39,544 bases of DNA, taken from the NCBI GenBank assembly GCA_900766825.1, contig CAAFWU010000045.1:1-39544 (forward strand), in the 5' to 3' direction. Shown here piece by piece: positions 25,077-33,758 of this stretch. Made by a program: the position numbers and the translations under genes. The notes beneath the pieces were generated by a model, which was not told where the DNA came from, made no database searches, and saw only the letters and a program-made list of their open reading frames with translations. The DNA is from Bacteroidales bacterium (GTDB lineage: Bacteria; Bacteroidota; Bacteroidia; Bacteroidales; Marinilabiliaceae). Within the stretch, counting starts at the first letter, position 1. Each line of letters begins with the position of its first letter.

Positions 25077-27431
25077 CTATTTCAGAGCGCGCACCTCGTA
25101 GACACGTGGAGATAGTGCTGAGGATGCCTCGATGCGAACCTCAACATACTCTTTGGCACTGGGGTCTATGTTCACTGTTATGCTGCGTTTCCCTTCGGCT
25201 CCCATGGGCAATTGGCCCACTTCGCGACCATCAACAAAGAGTCGGCCACTGGTCGATGGCGTTCTTTTGAATGTAACCTGAATACGGTTGGTGCCTGTGG
25301 CTTTGAGTTTGTAGGCAAACCAACCCGATGTCTCGCGCCAATGCACATTGCCTTCGTCCGAGCCCTGATTGGTGGCCTCGCCTGTCATCTGGTGGTCGGT
25401 TTCGGGCTGTTGCTCTCCGCATATTACCAAATCTGTTGTCTGAGCCTCTATCTGCTTGCGCTCCTCTTCGCGGGCCTTTAGCGTTGCCATATTATCAGCC
25501 AATTCATCCTCGGTCAAAACACTGAAATAGACCTGATAACGATGCTCGGACAATGAAACAAAGGGCACTAATTCAAAGGACTCATACTTCTCGGGCCATA
25601 CCTTCTTCACGCTCCATTTCCAATCGGTTCCCTTGCGTTCTACCTCATTCACAAGTTTGGTGGGGTCGCCAACAAAAGAAATTACATCGCCTAAATCCAT
25701 CTTCTTGCCAGCGGCAATGTGACCACCTCGGCTGTCGTCGGCATAGAGCCCCGTCTGACCCTCTCGCCCCATGTCGGCAGCCAGCACCATGGGGCCGTAG
25801 AGGAGTGAATAGTAGCTTGAGTGGTCGGGCAATTGCTCAGCTGTAAGGCTCATGGGCATGCTAATCTCGATGGCTGTTTTGCCTTGAGCCCATGTCTGGT
25901 TTATGGCAATGTAGCCATCGGCGTCGGCCTGAGTATATTGGGTTCCGTTGGGCATAGTCACTGTCATTGTGGGTGCCCAGTGGGGTTTGCGAATCTTTAG
26001 GGTCCAGGGTTTGGCTTTTTTGCTGTCTATGGTCAAGGTCACCTTGTCGGTCCAGGGGAAGTCGCCTTCAATCTCCACATTGGTGCGGTTGCGTTCCCAG
26101 TTAAGACGCGAAGGAAGGAAGGTGTTTACATAGAGTGTCTGTTCGCCAACATGAGCATAGATCATCTCAGCGTAGCGACTGTGGTTCTCTATGCCAGAGC
26201 CCACGCAGCACCAGAAACTGGTCTGAGGCTGAGAGTAGATGCGGTAGTGACCAGGGCGCATGGGGGTGAAGTAGACAAAACCACCTTGCTTGGTGCTGAT
26301 GGTAGAGAGGATGTGGTTCAACATTGCCCTCTCGTAGAAGTCCATATAGCTGGCTTCGGGGTTAGCCAAAAAGAGCAACTTTGTGAGGCGCAACATGTTA
26401 TAGGTGTTGCAAGTCTCGGGACCCTGCTCGCTCTCTATCATGGAAGCGAAGTTGTCTTTGGGGTTGAAGTGTTCGCGAACACTGTTGCCGCCAATGGATA
26501 CAGACCTATGTTCGGTCACCTCGTGCCAAAAGAAGTCTGCAGCCCTATGCCATTTGTCATCCCCAGCCAACGATGCAATGCGCTCAATGCCAATGATTTT
26601 GGGTATCTGAGTGTTGGCGTGCATACCATCCAGTTTGTCCGCCTGCTCCAACAGAGGGTTTAGCACCACGTTGTGTGTCATGCGTTTGGCCATGGTTAGG
26701 TAGCGTGTGCTACCGAGCATCTCGTAGGCATCTGCAAATATCTCGTTCAGTCCGCCATGTTCTGAGACCAAGAGAGTCTGAAGCTGAGTATCATTAAGTT
26801 TAGAGAGTCCCTTTTCGAACCAGTCGCAGAGGTTCTCGAATACGCTTTGAGCCTGACGGCAGCCTCCCACTAAATAGGCATCCCTGAGGCCAGCCAGAGG
26901 TTTGTGAATGTTATAGAGCGGCACCCATTTGCCGTTGAGCGAGAATGCCCCAGCATCAATGGCCCCCTCAAATACACGGTTCCACATCTCGCGTCCGTTG
27001 GGCACACCCGAAATGTAGCCATCGCCTGCAGCTGCCTGACACTCAGCCAGTCGGGCCACGGTGTAGTCTAATCTCTCCTTTAGTCGAGCGTCGCCCGTTG
27101 CGGCATACATATGTGCCAATGCGGAGAGATAGTGACCGCAGATGTGTCCATCGAGTCCCATGCTCTCCCAGTTGGGATAGTTATCGGCCAACGGTTTAAG
27201 CCCAGCCTCCTTGTAATAGGGAGCCAGTAGTCGGTCGGCATCCAAACCCAGAATGTAGTCGGTGGCCAACCGCTGAGGTGTCAGAAAAGTCTGCGATGTG
27301 ATGCGCACATCGTCCAGAGCGAAGGCCTCCACTTTGTTCTCGTCGCCCTTGGCCAAAGCAGGCGAGGCATGGCACACCACCAAGCTGAGCGATGCGGCTG
27401 CAATAAGTCTTGTAAAGTTGAATGTTGGCAT
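25077..27431 (-). CDS. GH127 beta-L-arabinofuranosidase-type enzyme
   Basis: A 784-residue protein with an N-terminal signal peptide (cleavage plausible after S-P-A-L-A, about residue 27). It has an alpha/alpha-barrel GH127 (former DUF1680) domain, then beta-rich C-terminal domains, one of which resembles a carbohydrate-binding sandwich. The unusual active site can be placed: E339-T-C341 and the C408-C409 pair in FWCCVGSG, matching the Zn-binding Glu and Cys ligands and the cysteine nucleophile of the Bifidobacterium enzyme HypBA1. E320 is the likely acid/base residue. GH127 enzymes release beta-L-arabinofuranose, for example from plant extensin or pectin side chains. With GH43 it indicates arabinose-containing plant glycans as substrates. 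Confidence 0.93.
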   Translation of the reverse strand: MPTFNFTRLIAAASLSLVVCHASPALAKGDENKVEAFALDDVRITSQTFLTPQRLATDYILGLDADRLLAPYYKEAGLKPLADNYPNWESMGLDGHICGHYLSALAHMYAATGDARLKERLDYTVARLAECQAAAGDGYISGVPNGREMWNRVFEGAIDAGAFSLNGKWVPLYNIHKPLAGLRDAYLVGGCRQAQSVFENLCDWFEKGLSKLNDTQLQTLLVSEHGGLNEIFADAYEMLGSTRYLTMAKRMTHNVVLNPLLEQADKLDGMHANTQIPKIIGIERIASLAGDDKWHRAADFFWHEVTEHRSVSIGGNSVREHFNPKDNFASMIESEQGPETCNTYNMLRLTKLLFLANPEASYMDFYERAMLNHILSTISTKQGGFVYFTPMRPGHYRIYSQPQTSFWCCVGSGIENHSRYAEMIYAHVGEQTLYVNTFLPSRLNWERNRTNVEIEGDFPWTDKVTLTIDSKKAKPWTLKIRKPHWAPTMTVTMPNGTQYTQADADGYIAINQTWAQGKTAIEISMPMSLTAEQLPDHSSYYSLLYGPMVLAADMGREGQTGLYADDSRGGHIAAGKKMDLGDVISFVGDPTKLVNEVERKGTDWKWSVKKVWPEKYESFELVPFVSLSEHRYQVYFSVLTEDELADNMATLKAREEERKQIEAQTTDLVICGEQQPETDHQMTGEATNQGSDEGNVHWRETSGWFAYKLKATGTNRIQVTFKRTPSTSGRLFVDGREVGQLPMGAEGKRSITVNIDPSAKEYVEVRIEASSALSPRVYEVRALK

Positions 27432-27502
27432 ATATGTTGGGGGATTTATTTTTCGAGATTAGTTAAGTCCGAGAAAATGAGCACTTGAACATATTGCTCA
27501 CA

Positions 27503-28396
27503 TCACAAAGTGGGGTCAAAATCTTGCTCATCGTTCTTTGCCACATCATTGAGCTCAGCAGCACCGTTTTGTGCCTTAGCCTCGGCTTCAGACTCTGCCG
27601 CAGCCCTTGCCTTAGCCTCGGCCCTAAGTTCCTTCTGATGAGCCTTTTGTGCACGACGGGCACTTAGTTCGTCCATATAGCCAGCCGTAATGACGCCCGA
27701 AGGCAGTGCAATGATTGCCACACCCACAATGGCCGAGAGCATACTTATGACCCGACCTGTGGCCGAAACGGGATATATGTCGCCATACCCCACGGTAGTC
27801 AGTGTGCAGGCCGACCAGTAGATGGCATCGAAGATGTTGTTGAACATCTTGGTTTCTCCTGCCAATTCGTTCTCATACTCCACGTTGAACATAATTAGAG
27901 CCGTCATGAATATGTAGAAGATGGCCAAACCGCCAACAGCAGTCAGCACCCGTCGTTCCTTATGAAGCACCGAGAGCACAATTTGCAAGGGTTCGTAATA
28001 CTGAACCAAGCGGATGAAACGTAGCAACTTGAGCAGTCGGGAGAGACGGAAGAGTTTAAACGATGGGTTCAGAATGCGCAAGAAGGATGGCAGAATGGAG
28101 AGGAGGTCTATGATGGCCGAGAAACGAAAGGGGTAGAGCACGAAAGCCCAGACTCCTTTGCTCTTGCCCAGCATATCGGCCACCGACCAACGAAGCAGAT
28201 AATCCAAGATAAAGAGGCTGAGCGAGATAAGGTCCATTATCTGGAACACAAGTGTCTGCTCCTTGAACATGAGTGGCACAATGGCCAAAACAATGGCCGA
28301 GATCATAAGGATGTCGTAGATTAAGGACACAGTGTCCCTCTCTTCGTCCCTCACGGGTTCTATAATCTCATAAATCCTCTGCCTGAGTTTGCTCAT
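27503..28396 (-). CDS. Voltage-gated-like potassium channel
   Basis: A 297-residue, six-helix ion channel. It has an arginine-rich S4-like segment (FRLSRLLKLLRFIRLVQYY), a pore helix and the potassium selectivity filter TVGYGD at about residues 201-206, then S6 (GVAIIALPSGVITAGYMDEL). The C-terminus is a charged Ala/Lys/Glu-rich tail (about 55 residues) with no RCK domain. It should pass K+ across the inner membrane and may sense voltage. GH127 follows after 71 bases on the same strand, perhaps by readthrough rather than functional linkage. Confidence 0.93.
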   Translation of the reverse strand: MSKLRQRIYEIIEPVRDEERDTVSLIYDILMISAIVLAIVPLMFKEQTLVFQIMDLISLSLFILDYLLRWSVADMLGKSKGVWAFVLYPFRFSAIIDLLSILPSFLRILNPSFKLFRLSRLLKLLRFIRLVQYYEPLQIVLSVLHKERRVLTAVGGLAIFYIFMTALIMFNVEYENELAGETKMFNNIFDAIYWSACTLTTVGYGDIYPVSATGRVISMLSAIVGVAIIALPSGVITAGYMDELSARRAQKAHQKELRAEAKARAAAESEAEAKAQNGAAELNDVAKNDEQDFDPTL

Positions 28397-28410
28397 GATT
28401 TAATTGCAAA

Positions 28411-28474
28411 AATGACCTTGCATCTTCGTCCCCCATTGTTGTGTTTGATTGGGGTGGCGGAATGCAAGGTCACT
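28411..28474 (-). terminator. Terminator of the secretion operon (after lgt)
   Basis: TGACCTTGCAT (28413-28423) pairs perfectly with ATGCAAGGTCA (28462-28472). An inner CCCCA/TGGGG helix (28431-28435, 28450-28454) extends it. On the minus strand a TTTTTG run follows. It separates lgt from the potassium channel gene. Confidence 0.8.
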
Positions 28475-28497
28475 ATTTTTAGGTCAAAAAAACAATG

Positions 28498-29334
28498 TTA
28501 TTTCTTTGTGGCATAGACCGTTTCGTCGGGTTTACGCACAAAAGCGTATACAATGCTGGCTATGCCAATAATCACAAAGGGTATGCTCAACTGCTGCCCC
28601 ATGTTCAGTGTCATGGCATCCTCAAAGGCCTCCTGGTTTTCTTTTAGGGTCTCAATGAGTATGCGGAAACCGAACACGCAGACCATGAAGATGCCGAAGA
28701 GAGCACCATGTCTTGTTATGAGCCTCTTCTTCCAATAGAGGAAGCTGAGCAAGAAGAAGACCGACAAGTAGAAGAGTGCCTCGTAGATCTGAGTTGGATG
28801 GCGGGGCACAGCCAAGTCGGGGCTGGCGCAGAGCCTTAGGAATCGGAAACCCCATGGCATATCGGTTGGGATGCCAATGATTTCGGAGTTCATCAGGTTG
28901 CCCATGCGGATGAAGAAGGCCGCCAGGGCCACTGGGATAGTCAAGCAGTCGGCAGACCACAAGAACGTCTTGTGACTCACAAAACGGTTGTAGAGCAAGA
29001 GGGCAATCATGATGCCCAGTGTGCCGCCATGGCTTGCCAAACCTCCTTTCCAAACTTGCAGAATCTCAATGGGATGCTGCGAGTAGTAGTCCCAATTGTA
29101 GAAGAAGACGTGCCCAAGACGCGAACCTATTATGGTGGCCACAATTACGTAGATAAATATTTTATCTACCCAATCGTCGGGTAAGTTCTGGTCCTTGAAC
29201 ATCTTGGCCACAATCAAGTAGCCAAGCCAAAATGCAATGGCAAAGAAGAGGCTGTAATATCTCAGGGAGAAGCTCCCAATGGAGAAAATCACAGGGTCTA
29301 CATCCCAATTGACAAAGCAAAGAAAGTTGAACAT
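28498..29334 (-). CDS. lgt: Prolipoprotein diacylglyceryl transferase
   Basis: About 278 residues with seven hydrophobic segments and the Lgt signature R-x-G-N-L-x-N-S-E-x-x-G in the middle (IRMGNLMNSEIIGIPT). Lgt attaches diacylglycerol to the lipobox cysteine of prelipoproteins at the inner membrane; several lipoproteins in this window are its likely substrates. I start it at the ATG at 29334; an in-frame TTG at 29346 would nearly touch the secA stop. The 12-base gap to secA and the terminator directly downstream make it the last gene of the secretion operon. Confidence 0.94.
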   Translation of the reverse strand: MFNFLCFVNWDVDPVIFSIGSFSLRYYSLFFAIAFWLGYLIVAKMFKDQNLPDDWVDKIFIYVIVATIIGSRLGHVFFYNWDYYSQHPIEILQVWKGGLASHGGTLGIMIALLLYNRFVSHKTFLWSADCLTIPVALAAFFIRMGNLMNSEIIGIPTDMPWGFRFLRLCASPDLAVPRHPTQIYEALFYLSVFFLLSFLYWKKRLITRHGALFGIFMVCVFGFRILIETLKENQEAFEDAMTLNMGQQLSIPFVIIGIASIVYAFVRKPDETVYATKK

Positions 29335-29346
29335 ACAGATTATCAA

Positions 29347-32300
29347 TTATTCAGCCAGACCCTTGCCGCAGCAGTTTTTATATTTCTTGCCGCTGCCACA
29401 CGGACATGGGTCGTTGCGACCAATCTTCTTGTCGGCCACCACGGGCTGCGTTTTTTGCTGTGCAGCACCTGGTGCATCGGGCATACGCTGAGGTCCCTCA
29501 ACCACATTGCCAGCGTGCTGGGCACGGAGACGCTCCAACTCCAGACGGCGCTTGGCCAACTCGGCCTGCATCTCCTTGGCGCGGCGTTCCTGAAGAGCTT
29601 GCTCCTCTTCTGGTGTGCGTTGCTGAATGGGTATGGAGAGGCGAGAGAGTGAACGTACAACCGATGTGTTGATGTCCTCTATCATGCTCTTGAAGAGGTT
29701 ATAAGACTCGAACTTATAGATCAACAGAGGATCTTTCTGTTCGTAGGTTGCGTTTTGGACTGACTTGCGGAGTTCGTCAATCTGCCTGAGGTGCTCGCGC
29801 CAAGCGTCGTCGATGGTTATGAGCATTATCACCTTCTCGAAGCTCTTGATGAGAGACTCTGCCTGACTGTCGTAGGCTTCCTTGAGGTTGGTGGGAATTT
29901 GGAACAAGCGCTGACCATCGGTGATGGGCACCACAATATTCTTGAACCTTTCACCTTGAGTCTCAAAGACTTGTTTTACCACAGGCATTGCCTGATTGCG
30001 GATATTCTCGCAACGTTTGTTGAAGGCCTCGTAGGCTGCGTTGAAGAGTTTCTCGGCCAACTGCTCCACGCTCTGCTTCTCGAGTTCCTGCTCATTGAAG
30101 GGGATCTCAATGGCAAAGTTCTTGAGCACGTCGAGTCGGATGGACTCAAATGATACTTCGCTCTGCTTTGCGTCGGAGACCATGGCAAAGGCTGCGTCTT
30201 GCATCATATTAACAATATCAACATCCAATCGTTCTCCGAAAAGTGCGTGACGTCGCTTGGTGTAGATTACCTCGCGCTGAGAGTTCATTACGTCATCGTA
30301 CTCCAGCAAACGCTTACGAATGCCAAAGTTGTTCTCCTCCACCTTGCGCTGAGCACGCTCAATGGCTTTGGTCATCCAAGGGTGCTGAATGGGCTCGCCC
30401 TCCTCCATGCCGGCGCGGTCCATGATCTTGACCATGCGGTCGTTGCCGAAGAGGCGCATCAGGTTGTCCTCCATAGAGACGAAGAACTGTGACGAACCTG
30501 GGTCGCCCTGACGGCCAGCACGACCACGCAACTGACGGTCGACACGACGGCTCTCGTGACGCTCGGTGCCAATGATGGCCAGACCGCCAGCGGCTTTGAC
30601 CTCGTCGGTCAGCTTAATATCGGTACCACGACCAGCCATGTTGGTGGCAATGGTCACTGCACCCTTTTGACCAGCAAGAGCTACAATCTCGGCCTCCTTT
30701 TGGTGGAGCTTGGCATTCAGTACGTTATGCTTTATGCCGCGGAGTTTAAGCATTCGGCTCAAGAGCTCGGATATCTCCACTGAGGTGGTGCCGACCAACA
30801 CAGGGCGACCAGCATCGGTTAGGCGCACAATCTCCTCAATGACGGCATTGAATTTCTCCTTGGTGGTCTTATAGATAAGGTCTTCGTGGTCCTTACGTGC
30901 AATGGGACGGTTGGTGGGAATGACCACGACGTCCAGTTTATAGATGTTCCAGAACTCGCCAGCCTCGGTCTCGGCAGTACCGGTCATGCCCGAGAGCTTG
31001 TGGTACATACGGAAGTAGTTCTGAAGCGTTATGGTGGCGTAGGTTTGCGTAGGATCCTGAATCTTAACGTGTTCCTTGGCCTCCAAGGCTTGGTGCAGAC
31101 CATCGGAGTAGCGGCGACCGTCCATGATACGACCAGTCTGCTCGTCCACAATCATCACCTTGTTGTCAATAACCACATACTCTTTGTCTTTCTCGAAGAG
31201 GGTGTAGGCTTTGAGCAACTGAGTGAGGGTGTGAACGCGCTCGCTCTTAATGGAGTAGTTCTGCATCAACTCGTTCTTGCGGGCAATCTTATCCTCGTCG
31301 GAGGCATCCGATTTCTCTATGGCTGCAATTTCGGAACCAACGTCGGGCAGCACAAAGAATTGTGGGTCGTCCGAAGCCTGAGTTAGGGCGTCGATGCCCT
31401 TGTCAGTCAACTCTATGGTGTTGTTTTTTTCGTCGATCACAAAGTAGAGAGGATCGGTGGCTATATGCATGTTTTTGTTGTTCTCCTGCATATAGAAGTT
31501 CTCCACCTTGAGCATCTGGGACTTGATGCCAGGCTCGCTGAGGAACTTGATGAGGGGTCGGTTCTTGGGCAGACCTTTGTAGGCACGGAAGAGTGAGAGT
31601 GTACCCTCCTCAACCACCTTGGGGTCGTCGCTCTTCATCATGTTCTTAGCGTCGGCCAGCAGTTTGGTCACGTAGGCTTTCTGGGTCTCTACCAGTTTCT
31701 CTACACGTGGCTTAAGTTCCTCAAACTGTTGGTCTTGCTGTTTGCGCACGGGACCCGAGATAATGAGAGGTGTACGGGCATCGTCGATGAGCACGGAGTC
31801 GACCTCATCCACAATGGCATAGTTATGTTTGCGCTGCACGAGTTCCTCGGGCTGGGTGGCACCGTTGTCGCGGAGGTAGTCGAAACCGAACTCGTTGTTG
31901 GTGCCAAAGGTGATGTCGGCAGCATAGGCTTTGCGGCGCTCGGCTGAGTTAGGACGGTGTTTGTCGATGCAGTCTACGCGCAAGCCATGGAACTGATAGA
32001 GAGGACCCATCCACTCGGAGTCACGTTTGGCCAAGTAGTCGTTGACGGTGACCACGTGTACGCCACGACCCGACAGAGCGTTAAGGAACACAGGCAATGT
32101 GGCCACCAGAGTCTTGCCCTCACCAGTTGCCATCTCGGCAATCTTGCCTTGGTGGAGCACCACGCCGCCAATGAGCTGAACGTCGTAGTGAACCATTTCC
32201 CACTTCATGGGGCTACCGCCTGCCATCCAAGTGTTTTTGTAGATGGCTTTGTCGCCCTCAATGGTCACAAAGTCGGCCTTAACAGCCAGTTCACGGTCGT

Positions 32301-32709
32301 AGTCCGATGCGGTAACCTCTACGGTCTCGTTCTTTGCAAAACGACGGGCGGTGTCCTTCATAATGGCAAAGGCCTCGGGCAATATGTCGTCCAACTCAGC
32401 CTCTACCTTGCGGTCCACCTCTTTTTCCAAATCGTCGGCTTTCTTATAGTTAGCCTCTTTGGTCTCTATGGAGCAGTCGGGTGCTTCGGCCTCTGCCTTC
32501 AGGGTCTCTATGGCCTGCAGGTCTTCCTTTATGGCAGCCTGAATGCGGTCTCGCAGAGCTTGGGTGCGGGCACGCAACTCGTCGTTGCTCAGGCTCTCGA
32601 GGGTTGGATATATCTCTTTGATTTTGGACACGATAGGAGCAATCTCCTTCATGTCTTTATCGGATTTACTGCCGAATATCTTGGTTATGAGTGTATTTAA
32701 AATTGACAT
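29347..32709 (-). CDS. secA: Preprotein translocase ATPase SecA
   Basis: A 1120-residue motor ATPase that drives preproteins through SecYEG. It shows the Walker A region MATGEGKTLVATLP, VITVNDYLAKRD-like VHVVTVNDYLAKRD, DEVDSVLIDDARTPLI, the GMTGTAETEA segment, TNMAGRGTDI and RQLRGRAGRQGDPG. The C-terminus is a Pro-rich linker plus a zinc-binding tail with C-P-C-G-S-G-K-K-Y-K-N-C-C. The extra length compared with E. coli SecA (901) is normal for Bacteroidota. It is preceded after 60 bases by a gene for a small secreted protein with a SecM-like arrest motif, so its expression may be tuned by secretion activity. Confidence 0.98.
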   Translation of the reverse strand: MSILNTLITKIFGSKSDKDMKEIAPIVSKIKEIYPTLESLSNDELRARTQALRDRIQAAIKEDLQAIETLKAEAEAPDCSIETKEANYKKADDLEKEVDRKVEAELDDILPEAFAIMKDTARRFAKNETVEVTASDYDRELAVKADFVTIEGDKAIYKNTWMAGGSPMKWEMVHYDVQLIGGVVLHQGKIAEMATGEGKTLVATLPVFLNALSGRGVHVVTVNDYLAKRDSEWMGPLYQFHGLRVDCIDKHRPNSAERRKAYAADITFGTNNEFGFDYLRDNGATQPEELVQRKHNYAIVDEVDSVLIDDARTPLIISGPVRKQQDQQFEELKPRVEKLVETQKAYVTKLLADAKNMMKSDDPKVVEEGTLSLFRAYKGLPKNRPLIKFLSEPGIKSQMLKVENFYMQENNKNMHIATDPLYFVIDEKNNTIELTDKGIDALTQASDDPQFFVLPDVGSEIAAIEKSDASDEDKIARKNELMQNYSIKSERVHTLTQLLKAYTLFEKDKEYVVIDNKVMIVDEQTGRIMDGRRYSDGLHQALEAKEHVKIQDPTQTYATITLQNYFRMYHKLSGMTGTAETEAGEFWNIYKLDVVVIPTNRPIARKDHEDLIYKTTKEKFNAVIEEIVRLTDAGRPVLVGTTSVEISELLSRMLKLRGIKHNVLNAKLHQKEAEIVALAGQKGAVTIATNMAGRGTDIKLTDEVKAAGGLAIIGTERHESRRVDRQLRGRAGRQGDPGSSQFFVSMEDNLMRLFGNDRMVKIMDRAGMEEGEPIQHPWMTKAIERAQRKVEENNFGIRKRLLEYDDVMNSQREVIYTKRRHALFGERLDVDIVNMMQDAAFAMVSDAKQSEVSFESIRLDVLKNFAIEIPFNEQELEKQSVEQLAEKLFNAAYEAFNKRCENIRNQAMPVVKQVFETQGERFKNIVVPITDGQRLFQIPTNLKEAYDSQAESLIKSFEKVIMLITIDDAWREHLRQIDELRKSVQNATYEQKDPLLIYKFESYNLFKSMIEDINTSVVRSLSRLSIPIQQRTPEEEQALQERRAKEMQAELAKRRLELERLRAQHAGNVVEGPQRMPDAPGAAQQKTQPVVADKKIGRNDPCPCGSGKKYKNCCGKGLAE

Positions 32710-32811
32710 TATCTTTTGGAGTGTATTTCTGTAATAAATCTGTTGTGGGGTCCTATTTTGGGGGCGTTTTTATGCCATTCCCAAGTGGTTAACAACTGTG
32801 GGCCCCGCTCT
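32710..32811 (-). promoter_or_regulatory. Candidate secretion-responsive control region between arrest motif and secA start
   Basis: The mRNA from the RAGP codons to the secA ATG contains complementary pieces. GUUGU in codons 170-171 (32796-32792) can pair with ACAAC (32746-32742). GGGGCC over the arrest codons (32806-32801) can pair with GG-A-CCCC (32753-32747). A local hairpin can form from TTGGG (32784-32780) and CCCAA (32762-32758) with an inner GGC/GCC. A ribosome stalled at Pro168 would cover codons 170-171 and break the first helix. This is inference from base complementarity by eye; no folding was computed. Confidence 0.35.
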
Positions 32812-33303
32812 TGTTTCTATTGTCGATTTCCAAATGCTGTGTCTTAGGCTCGGGGTGACTTCTGCTGTCAGACGCCTAATTGACTGAGCAATAAGTGCGT
32901 TTTCTGCACCCGTTACCAGAGCCGAAGTATGGTAACGTTTATTTTTTTGCCCTCGTTCTGCCTTTATCGTCTTGTTACTGCGGCTCGCTTTGGTTACACC
33001 CGAGTTTGCGGAGCCTGCTTGAGTCAGCAGGTCGGGCTGTAGGCCAGCTCGGCAGCATACCTCGGCCAGTTTGTTAGAGAGCGAGCCCAAAGCCGAACGT
33101 ACTTTGCCAATGGGCTTTGGGAAGTTGGTCCGTCGGTCGGCAAAACGGTTGGCATTGGTGGATGTTGTGATTTGCTCCTCTTCGTTGATGGCAGTAAGGA
33201 CATCTCGCACGGTGGAGGATAGGGACACGCTAACAGCCACCCCCGCGCCATAGAGCGAGAGCAGCAGAGACATGCTTAGGAGCCGTATGTAAACCTTATC
33301 CAC
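32770..33303 (-). CDS. Small secreted protein with SecM-like RAGP arrest motif, upstream of secA
   Basis: A 177-codon frame that opens with GTG at 33303 directly after a TAG; an ATG at 33273 is the alternative, but it would remove the basic residues K3 and R7 expected ahead of a signal sequence. Residues 8-30 are hydrophobic (LLSMSLLLSLYGAGVAVSVS) and look like a Sec signal. The middle is polar and disordered-looking. The end reads ...H155-S-I-W158-K-S-T-I-E-T-R165-A-G-P168 followed by nine residues. E. coli SecM is 170 residues, has a Sec signal, sits directly before secA and stalls ribosomes at F150xxxxWIxxxxGIRAGP166. Position, size, signal, Trp and R-A-G-P all agree; F150 is L153 here, Ile156 and Gly161 are absent and the Trp-Arg spacing is one residue shorter. 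I therefore propose a translational arrest secretion monitor. A perfect promoter precedes it. The protein is otherwise unlike anything I recognise. Confidence 0.7.
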   Translation of the reverse strand: MDKVYIRLLSMSLLLSLYGAGVAVSVSLSSTVRDVLTAINEEEQITTSTNANRFADRRTNFPKPIGKVRSALGSLSNKLAEVCCRAGLQPDLLTQAGSANSGVTKASRSNKTIKAERGQKNKRYHTSALVTGAENALIAQSIRRLTAEVTPSLRHSIWKSTIETRAGPTVVNHLGMA

Positions 33304-33433
33304 CTACGTTGAGTTGCAAAGTCTTGTTATTCAGACAATTCCCTTGCTATTATCTTACCCAATTGGTTTTTGTAGCATAGGGTTTAGTCTTGCAATTTCC
33401 TAATAAAGTACAATAAAATGCACAATAGGCATA

Positions 33434-33464
33434 CAAAAGTAGTAAAAAATGTTACGCTATCAAA
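33434..33464 (-). promoter_or_regulatory. Promoter of the secretion operon (leader protein-secA-lgt)
   Basis: On the minus strand TTTG (33464-33461, part of GTTTTG), a 19-base spacer, then TACTTTTG (33441-33434). Both boxes and the spacing match the Bacteroidetes sigma-ABfr consensus exactly. Transcription would start near 33427, leaving a leader of about 125 bases before the small-protein gene, so that gene and secA are on one transcript. Confidence 0.7.
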
Positions 33465-33587
33465 ACTCTATGCTTAAACAGTGGCTCTTATGTTTGGGTG
33501 GGAATGTGGGCGGAATGATTAATCCTGCGGAAATAGGGCGTTTTCATAGGATTAGGGAGGTGGAGGTATAGTTTCATATTTATCTTT

Positions 33588-33630
33588 CTCAGGGCGTTGC
33601 CCTTCGGATATTCTGATGCCCTTTCAGGGC
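33588..33630. repeat. GC-rich double-hairpin repeat, copy A
   Basis: AGGGC-GTT-GCCCT (33591-33603) and GCCCT-TTC-AGGGC (33618-33630) joined by 14 bases including TTCTGATG. Aligns with copy B 30 bases further on; such palindromic elements recur in Bacteroidota genomes. Confidence 0.7.
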
Positions 33631-33660
33631 GAGGACGTAGGTGGGGGGGGATTGGGGCGT

Positions 33661-33725
33661 TACCCAGGGCGGTGCCCTGGGCTATGTTCTGTTGCCCCTT
33701 CGGGGCGAAAGCCCCAGTTGGGGGC
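33661..33725. repeat. GC-rich double-hairpin repeat, copy B
   Basis: CCCAGGGC-GGT-GCCCTGGG (33663-33681) and GCCCC-TTC-GGGGC (33694-33706), joined by CTATGTTCTGTT; a third arm pair GCCCC/GGGGC (33711-33715, 33721-33725) follows. Same layout as copy A with different but compensating stem bases. Confidence 0.75.
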
Positions 33726-33758
33726 TAAACGTAGTTTACTGGAAATACCCACCTATAT

